From assembly GCF_004124275.1 (NCBI RefSeq), contig NZ_CP027218.1:5651001-5715000 (forward strand): DNA of 64,000 nt. Direction: 5' to 3'. The notes under the pieces were generated by a model. It did not search any database. It saw nothing but the letters and a program-made list of their open reading frames with translations, and had not been told where the DNA came from. The position numbers were made by a program, and so were the translations under genes. Position 1 is the first letter of the stretch. Every line of letters starts with the position of its first letter. Shown here one piece after another: positions 36,337-45,557 of this stretch. This stretch comes from Pseudomonas sp. DTU12.3. Its GTDB lineage: Bacteria; Pseudomonadota; Gammaproteobacteria; Pseudomonadales; Pseudomonadaceae.

Positions 36337-37083
36337 ATGAGAACGAACACTAGCGGTCCAAGATTCAAGGCACTCCTGGAAGCAGCGAACATCACCACCA
36401 CGGGTTTCGCAAAGTTCTGGGGCACGGAAGCCCAAAATGTCCACAACTGGTACACCCGGGGCGTCCCGGCGTATCGCATGGAAGAAGTCTCACGCCTGCT
36501 GTCCGTCAACAGCGAATGGCTGAAAACCGGCGAAGGCAGCAAAGAATCGCCAAGCCTCAACGCGCCCGCCAGCAACGGCGACACCTTCGACGCCCACGCC
36601 ATTCGCGGCGTCTACACGGTCATCGATCCCAACGACATCAATCTGGTGTTCTTCAAGGAAACCCCGCTCAGCAACGGCTCGGGCAAAACACACGTCATCC
36701 AGGACCCTGACCAGTCGATCCGCCTGCTGCGCAGCCACCTCGATCAACTCGAAGTCAGACACGCCGACGCCATCTGCGCCCACATGATCGGCAACAGCAT
36801 GGCCGAACGCATCGAAGACGGCTCCGTCGTCGCCATCGACCGAGGCCTGACACAAGTCGTCGACGGCGAAATCTACGCCATCGAACACGACGGCATGCTG
36901 CGCATCAAATACCTGCACCGCATGCCCGGCAACGGCTTGCGACTGCGCAGCCACAACAGCGCCGAATACCCGGACGAAGTCTTCCGCTCAGCACAGATCG
37001 AGGAACAAAGGATTCACATACTGGGCTGGGTGTTCTGGTGGTCGACCGTGGGCAAGCGCCGGCCGGTCGTGCCGTTTCTCTAG
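36337..37083 (+). CDS. LexA-like transcriptional repressor with HTH and S24 autoprotease domain
   Basis: A 248-residue protein with ATG at 36337. Residues 1-65 form a phage-repressor-type helix-turn-helix (FAKFWGTEAQNVHNWYTRGVPAYRMEEVSRLL). The C-terminal half is an S24 peptidase domain: the nucleophile Ser154 in HMIGNSMAERIEDGSVVAIDR and the general base Lys191 in MLRIKYLHR, 37 residues apart as in LexA. It should cleave itself when RecA filaments form and derepress its targets. No prophage or bacteriocin genes are adjacent, so its targets are elsewhere, or it is a remnant of a lost element. It resembles PrtR-type pyocin repressors. Confidence 0.88.
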   Translation: MRTNTSGPRFKALLEAANITTTGFAKFWGTEAQNVHNWYTRGVPAYRMEEVSRLLSVNSEWLKTGEGSKESPSLNAPASNGDTFDAHAIRGVYTVIDPNDINLVFFKETPLSNGSGKTHVIQDPDQSIRLLRSHLDQLEVRHADAICAHMIGNSMAERIEDGSVVAIDRGLTQVVDGEIYAIEHDGMLRIKYLHRMPGNGLRLRSHNSAEYPDEVFRSAQIEEQRIHILGWVFWWSTVGKRRPVVPFL

Positions 37084-37117
37084 GACGCAGCCCTGTCTCC
37101 CAGGCAAACATCAATCC

Positions 37118-37149
37118 CTGTGGGACCGGGCTTGCCCGCGAAGAGGCCC
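37118..37149. repeat. Solitary half of a family-B repeat
   Basis: CTGTGGGACCGGGCTTGCCC…GCGAAG matches one family-B unit with two or three changes, but the inverted partner is absent. Confidence 0.6.
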
Positions 37150-37584
37150 GGACAATCGGTACAAATCCAGAATTTGTTCTACTGCAATCGCTCTAAACCG
37201 CACTTGAGGCTGGGAATCCATAGCAAAACTCAGTATCCTGCGCCCCACATTTGCGCATCGACCCGCCCAGCGGCTCAGACAGCGCACGACGCGGCAGACC
37301 AACGTCTGACCAAGTCCCACAGCCGGACGCAGATCCGGATGTACGTTTTGAAGGCTGGCAAGGCTTACCAAAAATAGGCCAAGCCAGTCCCCGAGAAGCC
37401 GGCCACAAGCCGGCTTTTTAATGCCTGCAGGAAAGTACTCCGGCCAAGCATCAGCATGCGCGAGCGCTGAGAAACAACGCATACGCCTTTCAAGACTTCA
37501 GTGCTTACTCTCCAAGGCATCCTCAGCGAGCACTAATTTATACTCGCACCCCGTCTGTAAAAACCTCTAGCACAGGATGCGCAG
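37150..37584. other. Gene-poor stretch after the S24 repressor
   Basis: This stretch has no convincing gene. A plus-strand frame ending at 37377 would code a basic peptide ending MYVLKAGKAYQK, with no start signal I trust; a 123-residue minus-strand frame runs through a terminator hairpin and looks like a shadow. The terminator at 37397-37420 shows that some plus-strand transcript ends here, so a small RNA or a decayed gene is possible. Confidence 0.4.
37397..37420 (+). terminator. Rho-independent terminator of an unidentified transcript
   Basis: AAGCCGGC pairs with GCCGGCTT around CACAA, followed by TTT. It is 314 bp downstream of the S24 repressor and may end its message or that of a small RNA. 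Confidence 0.8.
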
Positions 37585-37833
37585 ATGTCCGTTCCAACTT
37601 ACGACCAGTTCATCGAACCGATTCTGCGTTTTCTCGCCACTGAATCCGAGGGGGCTGTCGCAAACGCTGCAACTGACTGAATCCCAGCGAGATGAACTGA
37701 TCACCAGTGGTCAGGCCACTTACAAAAACCGATCAGGCTGGGCACACGACCGACTGAAGCGTGCCGGTCTTTCCAGCAGTGCCAAGCGCGGCTATTGGAA
37801 GTTGACTGATGCAGGCATGCAGTATGCTAAATC
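37585..37833 (+). pseudogene. Decayed Mrr N-terminal winged-helix fragment
   Basis: ATG 37585 opens MSVPTYDQFIEPILRFLATE, the normal start of Mrr-type restriction proteins, but runs into a TGA at codon 32. The next frame, one base on, continues the same fold (LTESQRDELITSGQATYKNR, then SGWAHDRLKRAGL and GYWKLTDAG), so a one- or two-base indel near 37655-37670 broke it. The homology stops at about 37830 where the nuclease half should begin. The catalytic domain is missing, so the gene is dead. A GGDEF fragment follows without a gap. Confidence 0.8.
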
Positions 37834-38028
37834 CGTCTCTCCTTCGCCCGGCTCTCCATCCTGGAACCGGGGCTGCTCAGCGTCAGTATCGGCGTGGTCA
37901 CCACCCGTGAGTCGGGTTACGACCTGTCGCGCCTGCTGTCGGAGGCGGATCAGGCGCTGTACGGCGCCAAGCATCAGGGGCGCAACCGCGTTCAGACGTT
38001 GCGCTCGTTGTATCTGGGTCTGGCGTAA
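37834..38028 (+). pseudogene. C-terminal fragment of a GGDEF diguanylate cyclase
   Basis: The frame ending TAA 38026-38028 encodes SVSIGVVTTRESGYDLSRLL and then SEADQALYGAKHQGRNRVQT, which is the last third of a GGDEF domain. The GG(D/E)EF active-site loop, the sensor and a start codon are missing; a stop at 37828 closes the frame upstream. The join to the Mrr fragment looks like a deletion or recombination scar. Confidence 0.8.
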
Positions 38029-38104
38029 AAACCCTTTTAACTAGCCGTCCAACGCAGCTGGCCGGGCTATAAATCCGAGAAACGCTCCACAAGGAAGTTA
38101 GCAA

Positions 38105-38536
38105 TTGATCCCCCACACTCCGAGCTCACAACTGAAATCCGTTGCCGCAACCACCCTGTACCTTTGCTTGACCGGATGTGTCGGGGTAGGCATCTCCCTG
38201 CCAGAAAAAGTCACACTGAAAACCGACGCTTACAGAGCGCAAAGCTACCGCTCAATTACCCCACAAATCACCCGAACAGCAACATCGGCACCCACCCGCG
38301 AATGGTGCGGAATCACTGTCTGGGCGCTGGTGATTCCGGTGCCGTTGAAGCTTCCGGTTTGCCACTCGTACTCCGAGCAATCCTTCGGCAGTGACGAGTT
38401 CGGGAGGGAGACCGTTCTGCTCAACACCCGACAATCAGTGCCATCCCCGCTCTACGCCTGTGGCCCACTGATGGTGCTGGGGCCGATCGTTCACGGTTAC
38501 GAAGGTAATGCGCTGTGCGGTGTTTTTCCTGACTGA
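38105..38536 (+). CDS. Hypothetical lipoprotein with TTG start
   Basis: 143 residues, with no family I recognise. The best start is TTG 38105, 7 nt after an AAGGAAG ribosome site; no ATG or GTG is better placed. A hydrophobic stretch ends in LYLCLTGCVGVG, a plausible lipobox. The mature part has four cysteines (REWCGIT, LPVCHSY, YACGPLM, ALCGVF) and two short hydrophobic runs. It ends 9 bp from the convergent magF stop. The function is unknown; it belongs to the accessory patch after ppa. Confidence 0.65.
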   Translation: MIPHTPSSQLKSVAATTLYLCLTGCVGVGISLPEKVTLKTDAYRAQSYRSITPQITRTATSAPTREWCGITVWALVIPVPLKLPVCHSYSEQSFGSDEFGRETVLLNTRQSVPSPLYACGPLMVLGPIVHGYEGNALCGVFPD

Positions 38537-38545
38537 TCCGTTGAT

Positions 38546-39358
38546 TCACGGATAACTGAACGACTTCACCAGCGTCAGCTCCCCCACCGCGCGCATCGGT
38601 ACGAGGAAAGTCTCCATCTTCTCGCTCGGCGTGCCTTCCTCGGTAATCACCGTGACCTGCGCGGTGGTCAGCGGCTGCACCGCTTCATCGCCGCCGTCCT
38701 CGTCGCCGCGATAGCCGCCGCCGTAGTAATTCACATACACCAGATACTGGCCCTTGATCGGCGCTGGCATGGCGAAGATTTCCGGGCCGTAGCCGGTGGT
38801 GACGTCTACGTCGAGCGCGGCACCGTTAGGCGCGACGCGGTTGCCGTACCAGATGTGCGCGCCGTCGGGGGTGACGAGGTGCAGATCGAGGTCGGTGCCG
38901 TCGCTGTCCCATGACAGCAGCACGCGCAGTTTCGCCGGGGTGGCGCCGCCACTGGTGTTGAGGAATTGCGTGCGATGGCGTTGCTGGCCGTCGGGGCTGC
39001 GCACTTCGACGCTGTTGCTGCCGTTGGGGAAGGAAAACGGACGATCGAAGTGGCCGCTGTCATCGATTTTCAGCGGCATGCTGACGCCGTTGACGATCAA
39101 TCGCCCGGGCTCATTGCTCTTCGGTGTGGCTTTGATCTGGCCGCTGATGCGTGCGGTGTTGGCCTGGCCGACCGGGGTGTTGACCGAGGAGGCCGGGTAG
39201 TTGACGGTCTGGCGGAAGCTTTCGCCCTCGCCTTCCGGTGCGCCACTGCGCCAGCCGCCGACCGGGGTGTCGAGTTTGACGCTGTCGGCGGCCATCGCCG
39301 GCGCTAGCGCGGTCAATGTGCAGAGCAGCAGCAAGACCTGTGGATAACGAAGTGTCAT
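38546..39358 (-). CDS. magF: MagF: DUF2135 (YfaP-like) periplasmic protein
   Basis: A 270-residue exported protein (signal peptide ending APAMA-AD). It has GGWRSGAPEGEGES near the mature N-terminus, an Ig-like middle (INGQIKATPKSN-type, LIVNGVSMPLKIDDSGHF) and the DUF2135 core VLLSWDSDGTDLDLHLVTPDG, GYGPEIFAMPAPIKGQYLVYVNYYGGG. Last gene of the six-gene operon, 3 bp after magE. It is a paralogue of magA at the other end; the two share the GGW start and the closing VPMRAVGELTLVKSFSY / VPLRAIGDLLLVKTFNY. In E. coli the counterpart is yfaP. Confidence 0.88.
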   Translation of the reverse strand: MTLRYPQVLLLLCTLTALAPAMAADSVKLDTPVGGWRSGAPEGEGESFRQTVNYPASSVNTPVGQANTARISGQIKATPKSNEPGRLIVNGVSMPLKIDDSGHFDRPFSFPNGSNSVEVRSPDGQQRHRTQFLNTSGGATPAKLRVLLSWDSDGTDLDLHLVTPDGAHIWYGNRVAPNGAALDVDVTTGYGPEIFAMPAPIKGQYLVYVNYYGGGYRGDEDGGDEAVQPLTTAQVTVITEEGTPSEKMETFLVPMRAVGELTLVKSFSYP

Positions 39359-39361
39359 GGT

Positions 39362-40981
39362 CTATTCCAGCAAAAGGTGACGGGCAAGCCCTTCGATGTA
39401 GGTTTCATCCTGGCCGTTGGGGTGTGCTTCAAAGGCCAGGTGCAGATATTCGTGGGTCAGGTCGAGGCGATCCTGCAGGGTCAGCACGCCACGCACGTAG
39501 ATGCGTTGGCGTTCGCGGTCGACGAAGGGCCGGCCGAAGGCGAGTTTGCACACGGCGAAGGTGCTGACTTCGTTGTAGCCGGTTTCGCTTTCCAGCTTCG
39601 GACGCCAGCCACGCCGTTGTTTTTGCAGCCAGTCTTGCGCGGCGGGCAGCGCTTCGCAGGAAGCGACCGGGTTGTCCCAACGGCTGAGGCTGGCGCGCGG
39701 ATAAGCGTGCAGCAGAATCGCGTCGTAGCGCTGGCCGGCATTGGCTTGCTCGACGGCTTGCTGCCAGGCGAGTTTGTCCGGGCCGGGTTGATCGGAATGA
39801 TAGGTGACGGTGCTGCCAGCCAATACCAGGTCTGCCGTCCATGCAGCGATGTCGCGAGATGCGGCGGAGGCCGGGCGCGGTGCGACGCGTTGCCGAGTGC
39901 TGCTGTCGTCGATGCTCAGGCAATCGCCGTTGCGCGTGGCGTTTTGCAGCAGATACGTGCGGATCGCTACGGCGAGGGCTTTGGCCGCTTCGGCGGGTTC
40001 AGGTTTGGCTTCGCGCTCCAGCACTCGGGCGACGTACTCTTCGCGATCCAGCCTTGCGACGAGTTTGTCGTTGAGCAGAAAAAGTTCGCCGTCGCTGTGG
40101 ATATCCAGCGCATTACCGTTGGCGAATTCGACGCGATAATCGCCCTGCAACGGGCCGGAAGTTACCACCCGCTCGCCAGTCAAAACCCGCGTAACCGGAT
40201 AGCGCGAGAACAACCCGACTTCAACACAACGCCCCGCTTCCGCCGGCCATGCCGCTGGCAATGCAGTCGCCAGTGCCTGACCGTAATGGCGCAAAACCAT
40301 CTGACTGGTGCCACGCCCGCCAGCCCAGACCGGCGAGCCATCCACCGTCCAACCGGCAAATCCACCCTGCCGCGACTGCGGGTCCTGATCGCCCAGCCAA
40401 CTCCAGGTTTTCACCCGCAGGCGCCCGCCCATTTCACCGACAACATTGCCGTCAGCCGCGTTCAGCACCACATCGAGCAGCACTCGACGCGCCTGATCCT
40501 GCGCCGGCAAAGTCGCCAAGACTTTCAGCAACTCGACCACGGAGACGCGTTGCGCCGGTTGCACCGACGGCAAATCCAGCAGCCACGACGGCGCCTGTCG
40601 CGCCTGCCAATACGTTCGCCAATCCGCCGCCGCAATGCCCAACCGCGCGGGTTCGAAATACAACCCGCAGGATTTCACCAGCGCCTGATCACGCTCGATT
40701 CTGCCGCCCGCCGCGCAGCAATAAACCTCTTCCTTCGATTGCCCGCGACATTCATACGCCGGTTCCCGCGCGCCGGTATCCACCAGCCATGCGTAGACGA
40801 ATAACTTCCACAGGCTGCCCAGCGGCGTATCCAGCGAAGACGGTAACGGTTCACGGGCGATCAGTTGCGTCTGATTCAACGACAACAACTCGCCTTGGTA
40901 CGCCACGCGCAACGGCTCGTCCTGCGCCGTCGCCAGCGCAGGAATCACACACATCAGCAGCCACAGCAGCGGCCGGCTCAT
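39362..40981 (-). CDS. magE: MagE: DUF2300 (YfaQ-like) protein with SxxK, SpoIID-like and HExxH motifs
   Basis: A 539-residue exported protein (signal peptide ending ALATA-QD). Residues 51-70 (DTPLGSLWKLFVYAWLV) resemble the SxxK region of penicillin-binding proteins, with Ser56 and Lys59, and VKTWSW at 190 sits where a KTG box would be. Residues about 310-350 (LDREEYVARVLEREAKPEPA, then EAAKALAVAIRTYLL) look like the SpoIID/LytB domain that cuts denuded glycan. The end carries THEYLHLAFE, a HExxH zinc-type site (510-514). E. coli calls the family YfaQ. It lies 1 bp after magD. Each resemblance is my reading of short motifs. Confidence 0.85.
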   Translation of the reverse strand: MSRPLLWLLMCVIPALATAQDEPLRVAYQGELLSLNQTQLIAREPLPSSLDTPLGSLWKLFVYAWLVDTGAREPAYECRGQSKEEVYCCAAGGRIERDQALVKSCGLYFEPARLGIAAADWRTYWQARQAPSWLLDLPSVQPAQRVSVVELLKVLATLPAQDQARRVLLDVVLNAADGNVVGEMGGRLRVKTWSWLGDQDPQSRQGGFAGWTVDGSPVWAGGRGTSQMVLRHYGQALATALPAAWPAEAGRCVEVGLFSRYPVTRVLTGERVVTSGPLQGDYRVEFANGNALDIHSDGELFLLNDKLVARLDREEYVARVLEREAKPEPAEAAKALAVAIRTYLLQNATRNGDCLSIDDSSTRQRVAPRPASAASRDIAAWTADLVLAGSTVTYHSDQPGPDKLAWQQAVEQANAGQRYDAILLHAYPRASLSRWDNPVASCEALPAAQDWLQKQRRGWRPKLESETGYNEVSTFAVCKLAFGRPFVDRERQRIYVRGVLTLQDRLDLTHEYLHLAFEAHPNGQDETYIEGLARHLLLE

Positions 40982-40982
40982 G

Positions 40983-43900
40983 TCAGTTGACCGTGACCTG
41001 ACCGAGGGCGGCTTTCGCTTCCTGGGCCTGATGCTGCGGCGCGTACACCTGGGTGAAGCGCACCGGCGGCAAGTTGAACTGGCCTTTCTGCGAGAAACGC
41101 ACCAGATGGCGCAAGCGCAATTCGCCGCTCAACGCATCGACCGGCACCGCATAGGCCAGTTGACCCGGTTCGAAACGCGCCTTCTCCAGCGCCGTCGGCT
41201 CGGTGCCGTCCTTGCCCTGCAACTTGATGCCCCACGTCGTGCGCTCGACATCGGCGCCCGGTGGCAGCGGCACTTCGAGCATGCCGTAGCGCAGCGGTTT
41301 CGGCGCTTTGCTGGTGAGGATCACTTCGTCCAGATACAGGCTGTCGCTGGACAGCGGTTTGGTCCCGACCGGCTCCAGTTTGAACGTAAATGCTTCATCG
41401 CCCGGCACCAGTCGCGACAGGCGACGGGTGATGGTCACGGCCATCGGATCGACCGGTGGTTGCTGAGTCTGGAAGCTCAGTGCCGCACGCAGCGGACGTT
41501 CTTGCGTGCCCGACACGGTCAGCACACTCGGCACTGGCGTGGCGCCTTGCCAGGTCCAGTACATCTCGCCGCTGGCACCGTAGTTTTTCTTCCAGCCTTC
41601 ACCCGGCGTCAGGGCGATGGTCGGCGAAGCCTGGGCGATGCTGCGTTGCAGCCAGGTCAGCGCCAGCGCACGTTCCAAGGTCGATTGTTGCGGCAGCAGG
41701 CGTTGCAGCAATGCTTGCGCACGTGCCTGATCGAACGGCTGCAGCGACAGGTTCAGCGCTTCGGCAAACGGCTGCGAACTGACCGACAGACGCTGTTGCG
41801 CAGCAGTCACCTGACGATTGAACGCGTCTGGCAAGGCCACTTTCGACTGCGTGGCCAACGAAGCGGTCAGCACCCGCGCCGCCGCCAGACCGAGCGCCGA
41901 ATCCGGATCGCTCATCACCAGACTGTCTTCACCATCGTCGAGCATCGTTTCAGCATTGCCTTCACCAGCCTTGGCCAGATCGTCCATCAAACCGCTGAGC
42001 AGCGTGTTCACCGGCAGATGCATCTGCTTGGCGAACGACAGAATCAACGCCCGTTGCAGCAACGGTGTGTTCGGCGCTTGCTTGGCGTAAACCTCCAGCA
42101 CGCGCTGCCAGTGTTCCGGCGGCAAGCTCAGCTCCAGCACCTGGCTGGCATTGAAGTCGGCGTAGTAGGCGTAAGCCGTGAGGAACGCGTCCGGCTCACC
42201 GTCGTAACCCCACCAGGTGAAGCTCGCCGATGGCCCGGCCATTTGCACCAGGCGCAAACGGCTGTTCTGCATGATCAGGCGCAAGCGATCGCGGATCTGC
42301 GGGTTCGACGCCAGCGATGGATAAGCGATGCTCAACGGCAACAAACGGCTGGCCGTCTGCTCTACGCCGCCGTACGGATAGCTGATCAGATCATCGAGTG
42401 CCGAGCGGAACAGCGCTTGCGGACTGTCATCCAGGCGCAGGCGAATATCGCTGGCATCCGCCGGCAGGTTCAACGCCGTATCGCCGCTGGCGACATCGAG
42501 GTTTTGCGTCTGCGTCACTTGCCAACCATCACCGGTCGCACTCAGGCGCACAGCGAGGGAGTCAGCGGTTTTACCGTCCTGCACCAGTTCGGCCGTCCAC
42601 TCGCCAGAAGCCAAGGCGAATGCCGGCAGCGGCAGATAATTGATGCCGTTGTTGAGGGTCACCGGCAGGCGTTGTTCGGCGCCAGCATAGTGAGTGACCA
42701 GTTCAGCCTTGACCGGTTTCTCGGCCTGACTGAAGGCGAACACACCGAGTTGCGGCTGATCGCCCTTGCGGAATTTACTCGGGCCGCTCCACTTCAGGTA
42801 CAGAGGTTTTTCCGAACGGACGAACTGTTTCTTCTGCCCGACCTGACCGTCATCGGCGATGGCGCGGGCGGTGATGCGCCAGCGGGTCAGCGAGTCCGGC
42901 ATCTTGAAGGTGAAGCGGGTTTTGCCGTCGGCACCGGTCAACAACTCCGGCTGCCACGCGGCGGTGTCGACGTCTTCACGACGCGGACGCTCCAGCACTT
43001 TTACCCCACGCTCGCTGCGGTTGGCTTTGCCCGGTGCACCGGGGCTGCCCGGCAACGCGACGTCGTAACTGATGAACGACAGACTGGCGCTGGTGCGCAC
43101 GTTGTTGCGGCGCGGGTGATAGAAGAACTGGTCGATAGTCGGCGCCACTTCCGGTTGCAGCGCATAGACCATTTCGTCGACGACGCTGACGGTCAGGTGC
43201 GCCGGGACTGCTTTGCCGGCGAACTGCGTGGTCAGGTCAACCGTGACCGTGTCGCCCGGCAGATACACCGCTTTGTCGGTGCTGATCGCCACGTCGATTT
43301 GCGGCGCGACAACCTTGATCCCGGCGTTCTGGAAGCTGTACTGCCCGCCCTTGGTGTAGAGCACGGAGAAGGTCAGGTTCGGTGCGAAGTTGTCTTTCAC
43401 CGGGATGCGCGCGCGGTATTGGGTGTCGCTGAGTTTTTCCAGTTTCAGCCAGTCGCCGCCTTTGGCCAGCAGCGCGGTGGCTTCGACCTTGTCGCGCTCC
43501 AGCGACAGCAGAGCATCACTGACCGGTTCCGGGAAAGTGATCAGCGCCAGCGCTTCATCGCCGGCCTTGTACTCAGGCTTGTCGAGGACGATTTCCACGG
43601 TGCCCGGCACCGCTTTCACACCGTCGCCAGTGACCGAGTGCCCGGTGGCGCCAAGGACGCGGCCGTGCAGGTCTTTCAAGGTCAGGTTATAAGTGCCCGG
43701 ACGTTCGAAAGCGAGACTGAAGCCCTTATCCGTCGCTGCGAGTTTGCCTTCGCCGGTGCTCTGGTCTTCCAGGCGCACCCAGCCATACGTGCTCGGCGTC
43801 ACCGCTTTGCTTTGCTCGGTGCCGCCCTCGTTGGCGTAGCTGAACGCAACCTTGTCGCCGACCGCACTGAAGCGTTGCGGTGCGCTCAGACGGAAACTCG

Positions 43901-45557
43901 CCGCGCCACGGTCGATAAGGATTTCCTTGGTGGTCTTGACCCGGTACGCCGCGCCATCGCTGGCGAACACCGTGAGCATGTAGCGGCTCGGTTTGTCGGC
44001 GGCTGGCAGATCAAGGCTCGCGTTGCCTTTGCTGTCAGTGGTGAGTTCGGTGCTGGTCAGTTCCACCGGGAATTGCCCGAGGTATTGCAGTTCGTTGTCG
44101 ACCATCGACAGTTGCTGGGCACGCAGGCTCAGGGTCAGCTTGGCGTTGGCCACCGGTTTGCCGTCCGGGTAGAGCAACACCAGACTGCCCTTCACCGGCT
44201 CGCCGGTGCGGTAATCCTGCTTGGCCAGGTTCAGCGAAATCTCGAAGTGCGGCTTGATGTATTCCGCCACGCGGAAAGCGCTGCTGTAGGCCTGATCCTT
44301 ATAGTTGAAACGAATCTCGTAACCGCCCGCCACCGCGTTATCCGGCAACTGGAAGCGGCCCTGAGTGCCTGCCTTCGAATCGAGTTTCAGATCGAGGTGT
44401 TGCAACTCGGTGCCCGTCGCATCCAGCACACTGACGCTGACATCCGCCGCCCCCGGCAACACCGAATCCCGCGCGTTCTTGAACTCGCGGCCAACGATTT
44501 TCAGCGACACCCAATCACCCGGGCGATACAGCGGCCGGTCGGTAAAGGCATAGAGTTTGGTGTCGTAGATTTCGCTGTCGTAGTAGAAGTTTTCCGAGAC
44601 GAACACGCCGCCCTCTTCGTCCTCGCCGATCACGAACGAACGTTCAGGGCTGACGTGTTTCAGCCGCAGCAAACCGTCGGCATCAGTCGCGCCACTGCTC
44701 ATCACGCCGAGGCCATCGGTCCACAGCACATTGACCTTCGGCACCGAACTGCCTTCGTGTTTGCGCGCAGCCCAGACCAGCAATTCATCGCCGGCAATCT
44801 TGCTCACCGCGACGGTATTGGAGACGAACACCATGGTGGTCGCGCGGTACTTGCCAATCAGCGCTTCGACCAGATACAGACCCGGTTTGAGATTGCCCAG
44901 CGGAATGTAAACGTTGCCCGGCGCGACGCTGACGAAGTCGCTGGAAGAACCGGCCAGATTGACCCCGGCCGGTGGCTGAATTGGCTTGGCCTGCCACAAC
45001 GGATAACGGAACTGGCTGACCACCGGCAGACCCGGAATCAGCGCAAATTGCGGCTGCGCGTCGTACGGTGTCGGTGCGGCGATGGCGTTGCCCATCTTCA
45101 GTTCCGGCACTTCCTCGGTGACCTGTTTGCGCGACTCATAAGAGAACGCGCGCTGCATCACCCGACGGGATTTGCGGTACCAGTTGTCCCACAGGTACGC
45201 GAGGGTGTTGGACAGACCTTCGCCCTTGAACTGGCCGTCGCTGACCACGCGGTGCAGGTTTTTCTGACGCTTGAGAAAATCCAGCGGCTTGTCGATGCGG
45301 TACACGCGAATGTCGGCGCCGCCATACGGCTCCATACGGAAACGACGGTAATCACGGCCCGGCGCTTCGAGGCGCACCATCGCCTGTTCATCGCTGGCGA
45401 AACTGCTGTCGGCCAGGAGGAAAAAGCTTTCGCCCGAGACCGGCGTGTAGTTGCTCGGCTCGACCGAATCTTCGGCGCTGACGGTGGCCATTGGCAGCAA
45501 CAGCGCCAGCAGCAAAGGAATTCGGGAACAGAGTCGCAACATGCGGGCACCGGTCAT
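40983..45557 (-). CDS. magD: MagD: bacterial alpha-2-macroglobulin (YfaS-like), thioester-less
   Basis: A 1524-residue periplasmic protease-trapping protein. The start is ATG 45557, overlapping the magC TGA (ATGA); signal peptide [16 protein letters not shown] follows. It shows MG-type beta domains, the A2M core ([24 protein letters not shown]-type [15 protein letters not shown]) and the helical thioester domain. At the thioester position the sequence is [16 protein letters not shown] (1064-1067) replaces CxEQ, so the covalent trap is absent, as known for E. coli YfaS and P. aeruginosa MagD. It should clamp proteases non-covalently. P. aeruginosa MagD contacts PBP1b and other Mag proteins (established). 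Confidence 0.95.
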   Translation of the reverse strand: MTGARMLRLCSRIPLLLALLLPMATVSAEDSVEPSNYTPVSGESFFLLADSSFASDEQAMVRLEAPGRDYRRFRMEPYGGADIRVYRIDKPLDFLKRQKNLHRVVSDGQFKGEGLSNTLAYLWDNWYRKSRRVMQRAFSYESRKQVTEEVPELKMGNAIAAPTPYDAQPQFALIPGLPVVSQFRYPLWQAKPIQPPAGVNLAGSSSDFVSVAPGNVYIPLGNLKPGLYLVEALIGKYRATTMVFVSNTVAVSKIAGDELLVWAARKHEGSSVPKVNVLWTDGLGVMSSGATDADGLLRLKHVSPERSFVIGEDEEGGVFVSENFYYDSEIYDTKLYAFTDRPLYRPGDWVSLKIVGREFKNARDSVLPGAADVSVSVLDATGTELQHLDLKLDSKAGTQGRFQLPDNAVAGGYEIRFNYKDQAYSSAFRVAEYIKPHFEISLNLAKQDYRTGEPVKGSLVLLYPDGKPVANAKLTLSLRAQQLSMVDNELQYLGQFPVELTSTELTTDSKGNASLDLPAADKPSRYMLTVFASDGAAYRVKTTKEILIDRGAASFRLSAPQRFSAVGDKVAFSYANEGGTEQSKAVTPSTYGWVRLEDQSTGEGKLAATDKGFSLAFERPGTYNLTLKDLHGRVLGATGHSVTGDGVKAVPGTVEIVLDKPEYKAGDEALALITFPEPVSDALLSLERDKVEATALLAKGGDWLKLEKLSDTQYRARIPVKDNFAPNLTFSVLYTKGGQYSFQNAGIKVVAPQIDVAISTDKAVYLPGDTVTVDLTTQFAGKAVPAHLTVSVVDEMVYALQPEVAPTIDQFFYHPRRNNVRTSASLSFISYDVALPGSPGAPGKANRSERGVKVLERPRREDVDTAAWQPELLTGADGKTRFTFKMPDSLTRWRITARAIADDGQVGQKKQFVRSEKPLYLKWSGPSKFRKGDQPQLGVFAFSQAEKPVKAELVTHYAGAEQRLPVTLNNGINYLPLPAFALASGEWTAELVQDGKTADSLAVRLSATGDGWQVTQTQNLDVASGDTALNLPADASDIRLRLDDSPQALFRSALDDLISYPYGGVEQTASRLLPLSIAYPSLASNPQIRDRLRLIMQNSRLRLVQMAGPSASFTWWGYDGEPDAFLTAYAYYADFNASQVLELSLPPEHWQRVLEVYAKQAPNTPLLQRALILSFAKQMHLPVNTLLSGLMDDLAKAGEGNAETMLDDGEDSLVMSDPDSALGLAAARVLTASLATQSKVALPDAFNRQVTAAQQRLSVSSQPFAEALNLSLQPFDQARAQALLQRLLPQQSTLERALALTWLQRSIAQASPTIALTPGEGWKKNYGASGEMYWTWQGATPVPSVLTVSGTQERPLRAALSFQTQQPPVDPMAVTITRRLSRLVPGDEAFTFKLEPVGTKPLSSDSLYLDEVILTSKAPKPLRYGMLEVPLPPGADVERTTWGIKLQGKDGTEPTALEKARFEPGQLAYAVPVDALSGELRLRHLVRFSQKGQFNLPPVRFTQVYAPQHQAQEAKAALGQVTVN

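Noticed and set aside
37111-37482. A 123-codon minus-strand gene in the gap after the S24 repressor
   Set aside because: It reads through the stem of a plus-strand terminator and half a REP element; no ribosome site or family resemblance.
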